A stretch of 64,000 nucleotides of DNA from Bacillota bacterium (GTDB lineage Bacteria > Bacillota > Clostridia > Oscillospirales > Ruminococcaceae): contig JAEZRC010000002.1 of assembly GCA_023440965.1 (NCBI GenBank), positions 208,741-272,740 on the forward strand. Reading direction: 5' to 3'. The notes under the pieces were generated by a model, which was not told the DNA's origin, searched no databases, and saw only the letters and a program-made list of their open reading frames with translations. The position numbers were made by a program, and so were the translations under genes. Shown one piece after another: positions 18,627 to 28,786 of this stretch (position 1 is its first letter; each line of letters starts with the position of its first letter).

Positions 18627-19741
18627 TAATTCACCTCGCTATAATTCCCGAGGAACTTGAAATATTCAAGTTCTTCCTTTAATGCATAAATAATTTCGAT
18701 AACCTCTGGTTGATTTATACTACCCTCAAAATCAAGATAGAAAACGACGTTAAATTCCTTGCTTGCTATAGGCTTACTTTCAATTCTCAATAGATTTAAG
18801 CCGATTACAGAAAACTTCGTGAGAAGTCTATATAACGCACCAGGAGTATGAGATAATGAAAGTGAAACTGAAATAATATTTGCATTATCTGAAATGTAAA
18901 TGTCCTTTGAAATACATATGAATCTTGTATAATTCTCATCAAAATTTGATATTTCGGAATTAATAATTTCAAGTCCCATTATATCTGCACAATCTTTTGA
19001 GCAAATTGCAGCAATGTCCTCACTACTGTTCAGTACAAATTCTGCCGCAAGGGCTGTATTTGCATACTTAACAGGAGTATATCCGTTTTCTTTTATAAAT
19101 TCCGAGCATTGAGCTAAAGCCTGTTCATGTGAGAAAACTTTTTTGACTTTTGAAATGTCAGTTCCTTTTCTCACAACAAGACAACTAGATATTTTCAAAG
19201 AAGTGCTTGCACAAATGTAAAAATTGTATTTTCTCATTAATTCATAAGTAAGCGAAACCGATCCTGCCGTTGAATTTTGAATTGGAAGTACGCCGAAATC
19301 AATTTCTCCGTTTTCAACAGCATCAAAAACATTTTCCCAGTTGTGATAAAAATTAATATCATTATTAGGAAAAAGCTTTTTTGATGCAACATGTGAATTA
19401 GCACCGATTGTACCAGGACAGCCAACCTTATAGGATGCTTTCGGTGGGAATAATTTGCCCTTAATTTGAGGGCTCTCTTTATAAATTTCCTGTTGCTGAC
19501 GGCATTTGCTGATGTCCATTATATTTTTAAAAAGCACTTCAGAACTATTTTTAAATTCATCAGGGGAATTATCTCTGACCTTTTCAATAATTTGATCTTC
19601 TCTTCCTGCTTGAAAAACAGGAAGATTGTGCTCTTGTTTATACAAAGCAACCTCTCTGCTTATCTGTAGTCTTTTTGTAAATAAATCAAGAAGTTTTTCA
19701 TCAATCTGATTGATTTCTTCTCTTAGATTTTCAAGTGACAT
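18626..19741 (-). CDS. pheA: Chorismate mutase / prephenate dehydratase
   Basis: Bifunctional enzyme turning chorismate through prephenate to phenylpyruvate for phenylalanine synthesis. Order in the 371 residues: chorismate mutase (about 1-85, LREEINQIDEKLLDLFTKR), prephenate dehydratase (about 105-285, with NSTAGSV and YTRFICI) and a C-terminal ACT regulatory domain (TPGALYRLL, ESKP). I use the ATG at 19741, which has GAAGGA nine bases upstream, rather than the in-frame ATG at 19795, which lies in the promoter region. First gene of pheA-ispD-ispF. Confidence 0.93.
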   Translation of the reverse strand: MSLENLREEINQIDEKLLDLFTKRLQISREVALYKQEHNLPVFQAGREDQIIEKVRDNSPDEFKNSSEVLFKNIMDISKCRQQQEIYKESPQIKGKLFPPKASYKVGCPGTIGANSHVASKKLFPNNDINFYHNWENVFDAVENGEIDFGVLPIQNSTAGSVSLTYELMRKYNFYICASTSLKISSCLVVRKGTDISKVKKVFSHEQALAQCSEFIKENGYTPVKYANTALAAEFVLNSSEDIAAICSKDCADIMGLEIINSEISNFDENYTRFICISKDIYISDNANIISVSLSLSHTPGALYRLLTKFSVIGLNLLRIESKPIASKEFNVVFYLDFEGSINQPEVIEIIYALKEELEYFKFLGNYSEVN

Positions 19742-19786
19742 TCCTTCACATCCTTCTAATTTAAACCAGTATATAACACTTATTTT

Positions 19787-19815
19787 ATTATACATAAAAT
19801 GGTCGATAAAAACAA
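19787..19815 (-). promoter_or_regulatory. Promoter of pheA-ispD-ispF
   Basis: On the minus strand TTGTTT (19815-19810), 17-bp spacer, TATAAT (19792-19787). Confidence 0.65.
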
Positions 19816-19823
19816 CCTTTTGC

Positions 19824-19852
19824 TTGCAAAAAATCTTTATGTATGCTATAAT
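19824..19852 (+). promoter_or_regulatory. Promoter of the ruvC operon
   Basis: TTGCAA at 19824-19829, 17-bp spacer, TATAAT at 19847-19852. It is back to back with the pheA promoter, the two -35 elements being eight bases apart. Confidence 0.75.
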
Positions 19853-19902
19853 AAATCGTTAATAAAATGACGTATTATACCTAAAAATGAAAGGCTGATG
19901 AT

Positions 19903-20406
19903 ATGCGTATTATTGGAATAGACCCTGGATATGCAATAGTTGGCTTTGGGGTTCTTGAATATATGGGTAACAAGTTCAGCGTTATTGATTTTGGTGCAAT
20001 AACAACTCAGGCTGGCGAACCTTTTGATCAAAGACTCAAAATCATATATGATGACCTTTCATATGTCTTTGAAAAATTCAAGCCTGAAACTATGGCTATT
20101 GAAAAACTGTTTTTCAACACAAACCAGAAAACTGTAATTGATGTTGCACAGGCAAGGGGAGTGATCTCTCTTTGTGCCACACAGCATAACCTTGACATTG
20201 CTGAATATACACCTCTTCAGGTCAAACAATCAGTTGTTGGTTATGGACGTGCTGAAAAGAAACAAGTTCAGGAGCTTACACGTCATATTTTAAACCTTCG
20301 TGAAGTGCCAAAACCTGATGATACTGCCGATGCGCTTGCTCTTGCAATATGTCATGGGCATACTGCACATTCAAATTTTGCGTACAAGCTTTTAAAAGGA
20401 GAATAA
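19903..20406 (+). CDS. ruvC: Holliday junction endonuclease RuvC
   Basis: Resolves Holliday junctions during recombination. The 167-residue protein keeps the acidic metal site: Asp7 (IGIDPG), the Glu of IEKLFF, and the late DTADALALAICH acids. Start ATG follows a GAAAGG-type site. First gene of a long plus-strand operon; the stop is three bases before the ruvA start. Confidence 0.95.
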   Translation: MRIIGIDPGYAIVGFGVLEYMGNKFSVIDFGAITTQAGEPFDQRLKIIYDDLSYVFEKFKPETMAIEKLFFNTNQKTVIDVAQARGVISLCATQHNLDIAEYTPLQVKQSVVGYGRAEKKQVQELTRHILNLREVPKPDDTADALALAICHGHTAHSNFAYKLLKGE

Positions 20407-20409
20407 TTG

Positions 20410-21015
20410 ATGATATATAGTGTTAAAGGTGAGCTTATTCATAAAGAACCTTCACTCGCAGTAATCGAATGCGGTGGAGTCGGATATGCCTGCCGTACAA
20501 CATTTTCAACACTGTCACAGCTTGGCTCTGTTGGAACAAAAGCAACATTGCTTACATATCTTCATGTTCGTGAGGACAACGTCGAGCTTTTTGGCTTTGC
20601 GACTTCACAGGAGCTTAACTGCTTTAAAATGCTGTTGACAGTATCAGGTGTTGGTCCAAAGGCTGCACTTGCTATACTTTCAGATATAACGCCAGAAAAA
20701 TTCGCCTTGACTATAGCAACAGGCGACTCAAAGAGTATTACTAAAACAAAGGGAATAGGCCCGAAGCTTGCGCAGAGAATTGTTCTTGAACTTAAGGACA
20801 AAATAACAAAAGAACAACAGATCCTCACAAATGGAGCAGACCTTGATTTTACACCGGTTATGTCAGGTTCAAATTCAGGCGAGGCTATTTCTGCACTTGT
20901 AGTACTCGGCTATTCGCAGGGTGAGGCTACATCAGTTATTTCAAAGTTAGACCCTGAAATGTCAGTTGAAAATATGATAAAACAGGCGCTTAAAGCAATG
21001 GCAAGCAGATTGTAA
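20410..21015 (+). CDS. ruvA: Holliday junction branch-migration subunit RuvA
   Basis: Binds four-way DNA junctions and positions RuvB motors. The 201-residue protein has the N-terminal OB fold, two helix-hairpin-helix motifs (GVGPKAALAILS and GIGPKLAQRIVLELKDK) and the C-terminal RuvB-contact domain (ALVVLGYS). I choose ATG 20410, which gives the conserved MIYSVKGEL start, over the TTG one codon earlier. AAAGGAG lies 7-12 bases upstream. Confidence 0.95.
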   Translation: MIYSVKGELIHKEPSLAVIECGGVGYACRTTFSTLSQLGSVGTKATLLTYLHVREDNVELFGFATSQELNCFKMLLTVSGVGPKAALAILSDITPEKFALTIATGDSKSITKTKGIGPKLAQRIVLELKDKITKEQQILTNGADLDFTPVMSGSNSGEAISALVVLGYSQGEATSVISKLDPEMSVENMIKQALKAMASRL

Positions 21016-21034
21016 AACAACAGGAAGTGAATTT

Positions 21035-21706
21035 ATGTTCTGTGTCGGAACTGACTGGAATCCAAAACAAGCTGAATTGAAAAAGATAATTACTAAGCCC
21101 GATGAAATCGAGAGAACTAAAAAGCTTTTGTATGATCTTCACTCAATAGTGCATTCATCAGTGGTTTATGAGAACAATAATTCTTATTATGATGAAATTA
21201 TCAATAATATAAATCAGAATAACTTTTCTGCTATGCCAACTTCTAAGGATGTAACAATAGCTTGGAATTTATGGCATATTACCCGAATTGAGGATATAAC
21301 AACAAGTACTTTCATTCTTGATGAACCTCAGACATTCAATAATGAATGGAAGAAAAAGCTCAAAAGCAGTATTACTGATACTGGGAATGCAATGACTTAT
21401 GACGAAATAAAAGATTTCAGCGCAAAGCTTGATTTAAAAGCCTTACTTGAATATAGAAATTCAGTCGGAAAGCGTACAAAGGAGCTTATATCGATAATCA
21501 GCATCAAAGATATGAAAAGGAAGTTCACTCAGTTGCAGATTGATAGATGCCTGACAGAAGGTTGTGTCACACAGCAGGAAGATTCAATATGGCTCAAGGA
21601 CTTCTGGGGTAAAAAAACAGTAGCGGGAATTTTCCTTATGCCAGTCACAAGACATCAGATAGTTCACGTTAATGATTGCCAGAAGTTGATAGAAACAATT
21701 GAGTAA
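21035..21706 (+). CDS. DinB-superfamily protein inside the ruv operon
   Basis: A 223-residue protein resembling the DinB/DfsB four-helix-bundle superfamily. Its WNLWHITRIED segment supplies a His at the usual first metal position, and late TRHQIVHVND supplies further His residues of the metal site. Many DinB-like proteins are thiol-dependent metalloenzymes and some are DNA-damage induced. It is placed between ruvA and ruvB, with an AGGAAG site upstream, so it should be made together with the branch-migration machinery. The assignment rests on motif pattern only; function unknown. Confidence 0.65.
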   Translation: MFCVGTDWNPKQAELKKIITKPDEIERTKKLLYDLHSIVHSSVVYENNNSYYDEIINNINQNNFSAMPTSKDVTIAWNLWHITRIEDITTSTFILDEPQTFNNEWKKKLKSSITDTGNAMTYDEIKDFSAKLDLKALLEYRNSVGKRTKELISIISIKDMKRKFTQLQIDRCLTEGCVTQQEDSIWLKDFWGKKTVAGIFLMPVTRHQIVHVNDCQKLIETIE

Positions 21707-21753
21707 TACATAGAGTATAAAATAATAGATTATATACAAAAGGAGGAATAAAG

Positions 21754-22788
21754 TTGATTGAAACAAGTGAATTTGATCTTGAAAACCGACTTGTAGCTCC
21801 GCAGGAAATTAAAGATGACAGCGATTTTGATTTTTCACTTCGTCCTAAAACTCTCAACGAATATATCGGACAGGAAAAAGTCAAAGAAAATCTTTCAATA
21901 TATATTGAAGCCGCAAGAAACCGTGGAGAGCCACTTGATCATGTTCTTTTATATGGACCTCCTGGTCTTGGAAAAACCACATTGTCCGCAATTATTGCTC
22001 ACGAGCTTGGCGTAAACATCCGTATTACATCAGGACCAGCAATTGAAAAGCCTGGCGACCTTGCCGCACTTTTGTCAAACCTTTCAGAAAATGACGTTTT
22101 GTTCATTGACGAAATTCACAGGCTTTCACGTTCAATAGAAGAAGTCCTTTACCCAGCGCTTGAAGATTACGCACTGGATATTATTATAGGAAAAGGCCCG
22201 GCAGCACGTTCAATAAGAATTGACCTGCCAAAGTTCACACTTGTCGGTGCAACAACCCGTGCCGGACAGTTAACAGGTCCTTTGCGTGACCGATTTGGTG
22301 TTATATTAAGACTTGAGCTTTACAGCCATGAAGAGCTTTGCGATATTATTATGCGAAGTGCAGTTATTCTTGGGATTGCTTGCGATAAATCAGGTGCAAT
22401 GGAGCTTGCTAAGCGTTCAAGAGGAACCCCTCGTATAGCAAACAGATTTTTAAAACGTGTCCGTGATTTTGCTGAAGTAATGGGAAACGGTAAAATTACT
22501 GAAGATATAGTTAAGATAGCACTTGATAGAATGGAAGTCGACGATCTTGGACTTGACAGCCTTGACAAGAGAATGCTGACAATGATAATCAAGGGTTATA
22601 ATGGTGGACCAGTCGGGCTTGAAACTCTTGCTTCGGCTATTGGCGAAGAATCTGTAACACTTGAAGATGTATGTGAGCCTTATCTTATGCAGCTTGGTTT
22701 TTTATCAAGAACACCGAGAGGACGCTGTGCAACTCAACTTGCTTACAGGCATTTAGGGATATTGCAAGACGGACAGACAATGTTATAA
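21754..22788 (+). CDS. ruvB: Holliday junction branch-migration ATPase RuvB
   Basis: AAA+ motor that drives branch migration with RuvA. The 344-residue protein has [11 protein letters not shown], Walker [10 protein letters not shown], Walker B FIDEIHRL, arginine-finger region GPLRDRFG and the C-terminal winged helix ([10 protein letters not shown]). It starts with TTG at 21754, fixed by an AAAAGGAGG site nine bases upstream and by the normal N-terminal length. Confidence 0.96.
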   Translation: MIETSEFDLENRLVAPQEIKDDSDFDFSLRPKTLNEYIGQEKVKENLSIYIEAARNRGEPLDHVLLYGPPGLGKTTLSAIIAHELGVNIRITSGPAIEKPGDLAALLSNLSENDVLFIDEIHRLSRSIEEVLYPALEDYALDIIIGKGPAARSIRIDLPKFTLVGATTRAGQLTGPLRDRFGVILRLELYSHEELCDIIMRSAVILGIACDKSGAMELAKRSRGTPRIANRFLKRVRDFAEVMGNGKITEDIVKIALDRMEVDDLGLDSLDKRMLTMIIKGYNGGPVGLETLASAIGEESVTLEDVCEPYLMQLGFLSRTPRGRCATQLAYRHLGILQDGQTML

Positions 22789-22809
22789 CAACAATTAAGG
22801 AGCAGTGAT

Positions 22810-23189
22810 ATGAAAAAATCTTAATAGCTTTTATTCTGGTTCTTTTTGCAATTTCAGTATGTGGTTGTACTGTAAGCAGCGGTGTTTCTTTAAATATGAC
22901 TGAAAATAATTCATCACATCAGATGACGGCAAGTTACAGCAAGTATTCTGGTTATAAAAAGACTTTTATAACCGTTAAAAGTGGTAAAATTAAAAAAGTT
23001 AATGTGAGTGTCGTAACAAAAAAAGGTGATATTTCTTTAAAGATTACAAATGATGACGGAAAGTTAATTTATCAGGGCGATAAAATGAGCACTTCTGATT
23101 TTGTTGTTAATTTGGATGAAGCGGGAAAATATACAGTAAAAGTCGAAGCAAAAAAGCACTCAGGTAGCTTTGATATAAACTGGAATTAA
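22810..23189 (+). pseudogene. Small lipoprotein gene with a one-base frameshift in an A-run
   Basis: An AAGGAG site (22798-22803) precedes ATG 22810, but the frame reads Met-Lys-Lys-Ser-stop. Adding one A to the six-A run at 22813-22818 gives a complete lipoprotein: MKKILIAFILVLF, lipobox VCGC, then the frame that runs to 23189 (about 126 residues; the mature part is Lys/Ser rich with ISLKITNDDGKLIYQGD, a C2-like beta pattern). So either one A was lost (mutation or sequencing error), or expression needs slippage. Without the shift the only ATG is 22896, which lacks a signal peptide. Function unknown. Confidence 0.7.
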
Positions 23190-23223
23190 CATAAAATTTA
23201 GCTAAAATAAAGGGGAAAAGACA

Positions 23224-24576
23224 ATGGGTAGATTATTCGGAACAGATGGCGCAAGAGGAGTTGCTATTACTGAACTTACTTGCGAAATGGCAATGCAGAT
23301 TGGACGTGCAGCGGCACTTGTACTGACAAAAACAACACACCACAAGCCACGTATTCTTGTGGGAAAAGATACACGAATTTCATCAGATATTCTTGAAGCA
23401 GCATTAGTGGCAGGTATGTGCTCTGTTGGTGCAGATGCTCATATTCTTGGCGTAATTCCAACACCTGCTGTTGCTTATCTTGTTAAAAAGTATGAGGCTG
23501 ATGCTGGCGTAATGATTTCAGCTTCACATAATTCTGTTGAATTCAACGGAATAAAATTATTTGCAAGTTCAGGCTTTAAGCTCAGTGATGAAATTGAAAA
23601 AGAAATTGAAAGACTTATTCTTGATAATCCTGAGGAAATCACACTTGTAGACGGAACAGATATTGGAAGAATAACATACGAAAAAAATGCTGAGTGGGAT
23701 TATGTCCGCCATGTTATGAAATCTATCGACGGTGATTTGAGAAATGTCAAGGTCGCTATAGATTGTGCAAACGGTAGTGCATCAGATACAGCAGTAAAGC
23801 TTTTTAAAGGTCTAGGTGCAACCTGTATATTTATTAATAATGAACCTGACGGAACAAACATTAATAAAAACTGTGGCTCAACCCACATGGAACAGCTTCA
23901 GCAGTGTGTTGTTGAGAATAAATGTCACGTTGGTCTTGCTTTTGACGGCGATGCAGACAGATGTCTTGCTGTTGATGAAAAGGGAAAGATTATTGATGGC
24001 GATAAGATGATTGCAATTTTCGCACAGTATATGAAAAAGACAGGACAGCTTAACCACAATGCAGCAGTTGTAACAGTAATGTCAAACCTCGGATTTTTCA
24101 AGTTTGCAAAGGGCAATAATATAGTTGTCGCTACTGCAAGCGTTGGCGACAGATATGTTCTTGAGGAAATGCTCCGTGGTGGTTATAACCTCGGTGGTGA
24201 ACAGTCAGGTCATATAATCTTTTTAAATGAAGCAACAACAGGTGACGGTGAGCTTTCTGGTGTAAAGCTTCTCCACATCCTTGAGCATACATCACTCCAG
24301 CTTTCTGAGCTTGCACAGATTATGCAGGCATACCCACAGGTCCTTGAGAATGTAAGAATCAAGCCAGAACAGAAAGGCTTATGGAAGCAGAACCCTAAGG
24401 CTCAGGAAGCTATACAGTTCTTCTCCGACAAGCTTGGTGATGACGGACGTATACTTGTTCGTGAATCAGGTACAGAGCCTCTGATTAGAATAATGCTCGA
24501 AGGTAAAATTCAAGGTCAGATTGAAGAATATGCTAAAACGATTGCAAGAGTAATTAGAGAAGGATTCGCTGAATGA
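23224..24576 (+). CDS. glmM: Phosphoglucosamine mutase
   Basis: Interconverts glucosamine-6-phosphate and glucosamine-1-phosphate on the way to UDP-GlcNAc and peptidoglycan. The 450-residue protein has RLFGTDGARG at the start, the phosphoserine loop MISASHNSVEFNG, the metal loop DGDADRC and the late RESGTEPLIRIM. GGGGAAAAGACA precedes the ATG. Its stop overlaps the next gene by four bases. Confidence 0.96.
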   Translation: MGRLFGTDGARGVAITELTCEMAMQIGRAAALVLTKTTHHKPRILVGKDTRISSDILEAALVAGMCSVGADAHILGVIPTPAVAYLVKKYEADAGVMISASHNSVEFNGIKLFASSGFKLSDEIEKEIERLILDNPEEITLVDGTDIGRITYEKNAEWDYVRHVMKSIDGDLRNVKVAIDCANGSASDTAVKLFKGLGATCIFINNEPDGTNINKNCGSTHMEQLQQCVVENKCHVGLAFDGDADRCLAVDEKGKIIDGDKMIAIFAQYMKKTGQLNHNAAVVTVMSNLGFFKFAKGNNIVVATASVGDRYVLEEMLRGGYNLGGEQSGHIIFLNEATTGDGELSGVKLLHILEHTSLQLSELAQIMQAYPQVLENVRIKPEQKGLWKQNPKAQEAIQFFSDKLGDDGRILVRESGTEPLIRIMLEGKIQGQIEEYAKTIARVIREGFAE

Positions 24577-25439
24577 GAGTAGCTGAAAATTGGAAAGACT
24601 TTTCAATAATTGATACATCAGATAATGAAAAGCTTGAAAAGTGGGGCGACATTGTACTTGTCCGTCCTGACCCACAGATTATATGGAAGAGTGAGCACAA
24701 ATCCCCTTTGTGGAATACTCCTCATGCCAATTATCATCGTTCAAATCAGGGCGGTGGTGCCTGGGAATATAAAAAGAAAATCCCTGAAAGCTGGTTGATT
24801 GATTACAGAGGATTAAAGTTCAACATCAAGCCAACAGGCTTTAAGCATACCGGATTATTCCCTGAACAGGCAGTTAACTGGGATTTTATGATGGAGAAAA
24901 TCAAGAAAGCAGGCAGACCTGTCAATGTACTAAACCTTTTTGCATATACAGGTGGAGCGACACTTGCCTGTGCAAAGGCTGGCGCAAATGTGACTCACGT
25001 TGACGCTTCAAAAGGCATGGTAGCCTGGGCAAGAGAAAATGCAGCAAGCTCATCACTTTCTGACCGTCCCATAAGATGGATAGTTGATGATTGTGAAAAG
25101 TTTGTGACACGGGAAATCAAGCGTGGAAAAAGGTATGACGCTATTATTATGGATCCACCTTCTTATGGAAGAGGTCCGAATGGCGAGGTTTGGAAGCTTG
25201 AAGATTGTATATACGACCTTGTGAAGTTATGTTCAGGTGTTATGACAGACAAACCACTGTTCTTCCTACTGAACAGCTATACAACAGGGCTTTCACCATC
25301 AGTTATGGCATATCTTCTTGGTGATATTCTCGGCACAAAATTCGGTGGGAATGTAACAGCTGATGAAATAGGATTGCCGGTTGAATTAAGTGGCTATGCA
25401 TTGCCATGTGGTTCATCTGCAATCTGGCAGGCTGAATAG
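24573..25439 (+). CDS. Class I SAM-dependent methyltransferase, RlmI/COG1092-like
   Basis: A 288-residue protein with the class I fold: SAM-binding [36 protein letters not shown], and the catalytic-loop [11 protein letters not shown] typical of rRNA-type base methyltransferases. The N-terminal PUA domain found in RlmI is absent; instead there is a short region with RPDPQIIWK. Probably modifies 23S rRNA or a similar RNA; the target is inference. Overlaps glmM by four bases (ATGA), so it is translationally coupled. Confidence 0.82.
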   Translation: MRVAENWKDFSIIDTSDNEKLEKWGDIVLVRPDPQIIWKSEHKSPLWNTPHANYHRSNQGGGAWEYKKKIPESWLIDYRGLKFNIKPTGFKHTGLFPEQAVNWDFMMEKIKKAGRPVNVLNLFAYTGGATLACAKAGANVTHVDASKGMVAWARENAASSSLSDRPIRWIVDDCEKFVTREIKRGKRYDAIIMDPPSYGRGPNGEVWKLEDCIYDLVKLCSGVMTDKPLFFLLNSYTTGLSPSVMAYLLGDILGTKFGGNVTADEIGLPVELSGYALPCGSSAIWQAE

Positions 25440-25465
25440 CCAACTCTTACAGAAAGGCACTTTCA

Positions 25466-26320
25466 ATGGAGAAAATTATTGAAGCGAAAAATGTTTTTTT
25501 TAGCTATGAGAATGAAGATAAAGAGGTTTTTGACCCTATCAATGTTCTAAAGAATGTTTCACTTGATATATATAAGGGTGAGTTTGTTGCAATTCTTGGT
25601 CATAATGGTTCAGGGAAATCAACAATAGCCAAGCATTTCAACGCAATATTACTTCCACAAGGTGGAAAAGTAACAGTAAATGGTATGGACACAAAAGATG
25701 AAGATAAGCTTTTTGACATTCGTCAGACTGTGGGAATGGTATTCCAGAACCCAGATAATCAGATCGTAGCAACTATCGTTGAAGAAGATGTTGCTTTTGC
25801 TCTTGAAAATCTTGGAGTTCCGCCGGCTGAAATCCGTGAGCGTGTTGACGATGCGCTTAAAACAGTTAATATGTATGAATATAAGGATCATGCTCCGCAC
25901 AGACTTTCAGGTGGACAAAAGCAGAGAGTTGCCATAGCGGGAGTAATCGCAATGCGACCTTCCTGTATTGTTCTTGATGAGCCTACAGCAATGCTTGACC
26001 CTTACGGACGTACTGAGGTTTTAAAGACTATAAAACATCTTAATAAGGAATTCGGAACAACTATTGTTCTGATTACACACTATATGGATGAAGCTGCACA
26101 GGCTGACAGAATTATAGTAATGGATAACGGTCGTGTAATAGATAATAATGTTCCAAAAAAAGTTTTCTCACAGGTGAAAAAGCTCAAAAGCGTTGGTCTT
26201 GATGTCCCGCAGGTAACTGAACTATGCTTTGGACTTCAGCAGAATGGACTTGACATTAGTACAGAAATCATCAGTGAGGATGAATGTGTGGATACATTGA
26301 TTACCTTGCTAAAGCAATAA
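25466..26320 (+). CDS. ecfA1: ECF transporter ATPase A1
   Basis: First of two ATPases of the energy-coupling factor module that powers uptake of vitamins and metals through exchangeable S components. The 284-residue protein has Walker [10 protein letters not shown]-loop FQNPDNQIV, signature [13 protein letters not shown] and Walker [24 protein letters not shown] precedes the ATG. Followed by ecfA2 and ecfT; no S component is present in the window. Confidence 0.95.
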   Translation: MEKIIEAKNVFFSYENEDKEVFDPINVLKNVSLDIYKGEFVAILGHNGSGKSTIAKHFNAILLPQGGKVTVNGMDTKDEDKLFDIRQTVGMVFQNPDNQIVATIVEEDVAFALENLGVPPAEIRERVDDALKTVNMYEYKDHAPHRLSGGQKQRVAIAGVIAMRPSCIVLDEPTAMLDPYGRTEVLKTIKHLNKEFGTTIVLITHYMDEAAQADRIIVMDNGRVIDNNVPKKVFSQVKKLKSVGLDVPQVTELCFGLQQNGLDISTEIISEDECVDTLITLLKQ

Positions 26321-26350
26321 GAGGTAATTATCAAAATCGGAGGATTTATT

Positions 26351-27214
26351 TTGGCAGTAATTAAAACTGAAGATCTGACCTACGTTTACGGCGAAGGAAC
26401 GCCTTTTAAGAAAACTGCGGTCGACAAAGTTAATATAGAAATTGAAGAGGGCGAGTTTGTCGGAGTAATCGGTCATACTGGTTCTGGTAAATCGACTCTT
26501 ATTCAGCATTTTAACGGACTTCTTAAACCAACATCAGGTAAGATATTTATAGACGGCGAAGATTTATGGGTTGACAAATCAAAGTTAAGGCAGACACGTT
26601 TTAAGGTAGGACTTGTTTTTCAGTACCCTGAATATCAGCTTTTTGAGGAAACTGTTTATAAAGATATCGCTTTTGGTCCAAAGAATATGGGCTTGTCCGA
26701 TGATGAAATTGACAAGCGTGTCCGCGAAACTGCCCGTCTGGTTGGCTTAAAGGATGAAACTTTGGAAAAATCTCCATTTGATTTATCAGGCGGACAAAAA
26801 AGACGTGTTGCTATTGCGGGAGTAATGGCAATGGGGCCTAAAATCCTGATTCTTGACGAGCCAACTGCTGGTCTTGACCCAAAGGGAAGGGACAAAATTT
26901 TAGGTCAGATAAAAGAATACCATAAAGAAAAAGGAAATACCGTCCTGCTTGTTTCACATAGTATGGAGGATGTTGCAAAAACAGTCAAAAAAATTCTTGT
27001 AATGAATGACGCAAAGATTTTCTGTTATGATGATACAGTCAATGTATTTAAAAGAGCCGATGAAATCTCAAAAATGGGGCTTTCTGTCCCACAGATTACA
27101 AGAGTTTTCAATCGCTTAAAGCAAGCAGGAATTGATATAAAAGATGATGTTTATACAGTAGAATACGCGAAGAAACTTCTCCTTGAGCTCCTTGCAAAAA
27201 AGGAGGGTAACTGA
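26351..27214 (+). CDS. ecfA2: ECF transporter ATPase A2
   Basis: Second ECF ATPase (287 residues): Walker A HTGSGKST, FQYPEYQLF, LSGGQKRRVAIAG and LILDEPTAGLDP. It uses a TTG start, preceded by CGGAGG. The stop codon shares one base with the ecfT start (TGATG), so the two are coupled. Confidence 0.95.
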   Translation: MAVIKTEDLTYVYGEGTPFKKTAVDKVNIEIEEGEFVGVIGHTGSGKSTLIQHFNGLLKPTSGKIFIDGEDLWVDKSKLRQTRFKVGLVFQYPEYQLFEETVYKDIAFGPKNMGLSDDEIDKRVRETARLVGLKDETLEKSPFDLSGGQKRRVAIAGVMAMGPKILILDEPTAGLDPKGRDKILGQIKEYHKEKGNTVLLVSHSMEDVAKTVKKILVMNDAKIFCYDDTVNVFKRADEISKMGLSVPQITRVFNRLKQAGIDIKDDVYTVEYAKKLLLELLAKKEGN

Positions 27215-28017
27215 TGCTTAAAGATATAACAATAGGGCAGTTTTTCCCTGGGAAATCAGTTGTCCATAAGCTTGATCCAAGAATGAAAATCATCCTTACA
27301 GCACTATACATTGCATTGCTTTTTACGGCAAGCAACCTTTATGGGTTATTAGTGGGAGTAGTATTTCTTATAATAGTCATACCAATATCACAGATACCTA
27401 TGAAAATGGTTCTGAAAGGCTTAAAGCCGATTATTCCAATCATTATTTTCACAACAGTATTGAATTTGTTTTTTATTACTGGCGGAGATACTCTGGTTCA
27501 CTGGTGGATATTCAAAATCACGTCAAACGGCGTAAAAACAACAGTTTTTATGATTGTAAGAATTTTATGTCTTATTGCGGGAACATCACTTCTGACATAT
27601 ACAACCTCACCGATAACATTAACCGATGCTATTGAAAGATTATTGTCACCACTCAAGAAAATCAAGGTTCCTGTTCATGAGCTTGCAATGATGATGACAA
27701 TAGCACTGAGGTTTATTCCAACTCTTATTGAAGAAACCGACAAGATTATGGCAGCGCAGAAGGCTCGTGGTGCAGATATTGAGTCTGGCGGATTGATGAA
27801 AAGAGCAAAGGCACTTATTCCTATTCTTATTCCTTTGTTTGTATCAGCTTTCAGAAGAGCAGAAGAACTTGCTCTTGCTATGGAATGTCGTTGCTATCGT
27901 GGTGGCGAGGGAAGAACAAGATTAAAACAGCTTAAAACAGCGCCACGCGATTATATCGCTTTTGTGATAACACTTATATTTTTAGGGCTTGTAATAACAG
28001 CAAATATTTTATTATAA
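27214..28017 (+). CDS. ecfT: ECF transporter transmembrane coupling protein
   Basis: Membrane scaffold of the ECF module (267 residues). It has the family's hydrophobic N-terminal half, MMTIALRFIPTL, and the two arginine-containing coupling motifs that touch the ATPases: QKARGAD and the later CRCYRGG (Ala-Arg-Gly class, the second slightly diverged). AAGGAGG precedes the ATG. Confidence 0.95.
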   Translation: MLKDITIGQFFPGKSVVHKLDPRMKIILTALYIALLFTASNLYGLLVGVVFLIIVIPISQIPMKMVLKGLKPIIPIIIFTTVLNLFFITGGDTLVHWWIFKITSNGVKTTVFMIVRILCLIAGTSLLTYTTSPITLTDAIERLLSPLKKIKVPVHELAMMMTIALRFIPTLIEETDKIMAAQKARGADIESGGLMKRAKALIPILIPLFVSAFRRAEELALAMECRCYRGGEGRTRLKQLKTAPRDYIAFVITLIFLGLVITANILL

Positions 28018-28029
28018 AAGGCGGGAAGT

Positions 28030-28773
28030 ATGCGGAATTTCAAGGTAATGATGTCTTATGACGGAACAGCATATCACGGCTTTCAGAGGCAGGAAAATGC
28101 GCTGGCTATTCAGCAGGTAATTGAAGAAACTATTAAGTCAATCATTGGTGAGAAAACTATTATATATGGTTGCTCAAGGACGGATACTGGTGTCCACGCC
28201 AATGAGTACTGCTTCAACTTTCTTCATAATAACTCCATTAATCCGCATGGACTTGTCCGCTCACTCAATAGCCTTTTACCCGATGATATGGCTATAAAGT
28301 CTTGTGAAGAGGTTGATGAGGGATTCCACGCAAGGTATCATTGCAAGGGTAAGGAATATAAATATCTTATTCATAATAGTAGTATTAAGGATCCTTTTTT
28401 AAAAGACAGGGCATACAGATATGTAAGACATATTGATGAAGAACTTTTAAATAATGCAGCACAGAATTTTGCCGGAACGCATGACTTTAAAAGTCTATGT
28501 TCATCAGGATCATCAAGTATCAATACAGTAAGAACAATCCATAGCATTGATTTTACCCGAGATGGTGACCTTGTTACTCTGACAGTATCGGGTGATGGCT
28601 TTTTATATAACATGGTTAGAATAATTGTCGGTACTCTTATATTTGTGAATGAAGGTAAGATAGACCCTTCACAGATTTTACAAATTCTTGAAGGGAAGGA
28701 CAGAAAGCAAGCTGGTAAGACAGCTCCGGCTTGTGGTTTGTATCTTAACAGAGTATTCTACGACAATATATGA
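28030..28773 (+). CDS. truA: tRNA pseudouridine synthase A
   Basis: Makes pseudouridine at positions 38-40 of the anticodon arm. The 247-residue protein has YDGTAYHGFQRQ and the catalytic Asp52 in GCSRTDTGVHA, plus GDGFLYNMVRIIVGT. AAGGCGGGAAG precedes the ATG. Gene order ecfA1-ecfA2-ecfT-truA is typical of Firmicutes (where ribosomal genes often precede it); here it follows glmM and a methyltransferase gene. Confidence 0.96.
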   Translation: MRNFKVMMSYDGTAYHGFQRQENALAIQQVIEETIKSIIGEKTIIYGCSRTDTGVHANEYCFNFLHNNSINPHGLVRSLNSLLPDDMAIKSCEEVDEGFHARYHCKGKEYKYLIHNSSIKDPFLKDRAYRYVRHIDEELLNNAAQNFAGTHDFKSLCSSGSSSINTVRTIHSIDFTRDGDLVTLTVSGDGFLYNMVRIIVGTLIFVNEGKIDPSQILQILEGKDRKQAGKTAPACGLYLNRVFYDNI

Positions 28774-28786
28774 CAAGAGGTGCAAA

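Noticed and set aside
28688..28786. Longer start for the DUF5711 protein
   Set aside because: It would lie inside truA; ATG 28787 has a proper ribosome binding site and gives a normal membrane-anchor N-terminus.
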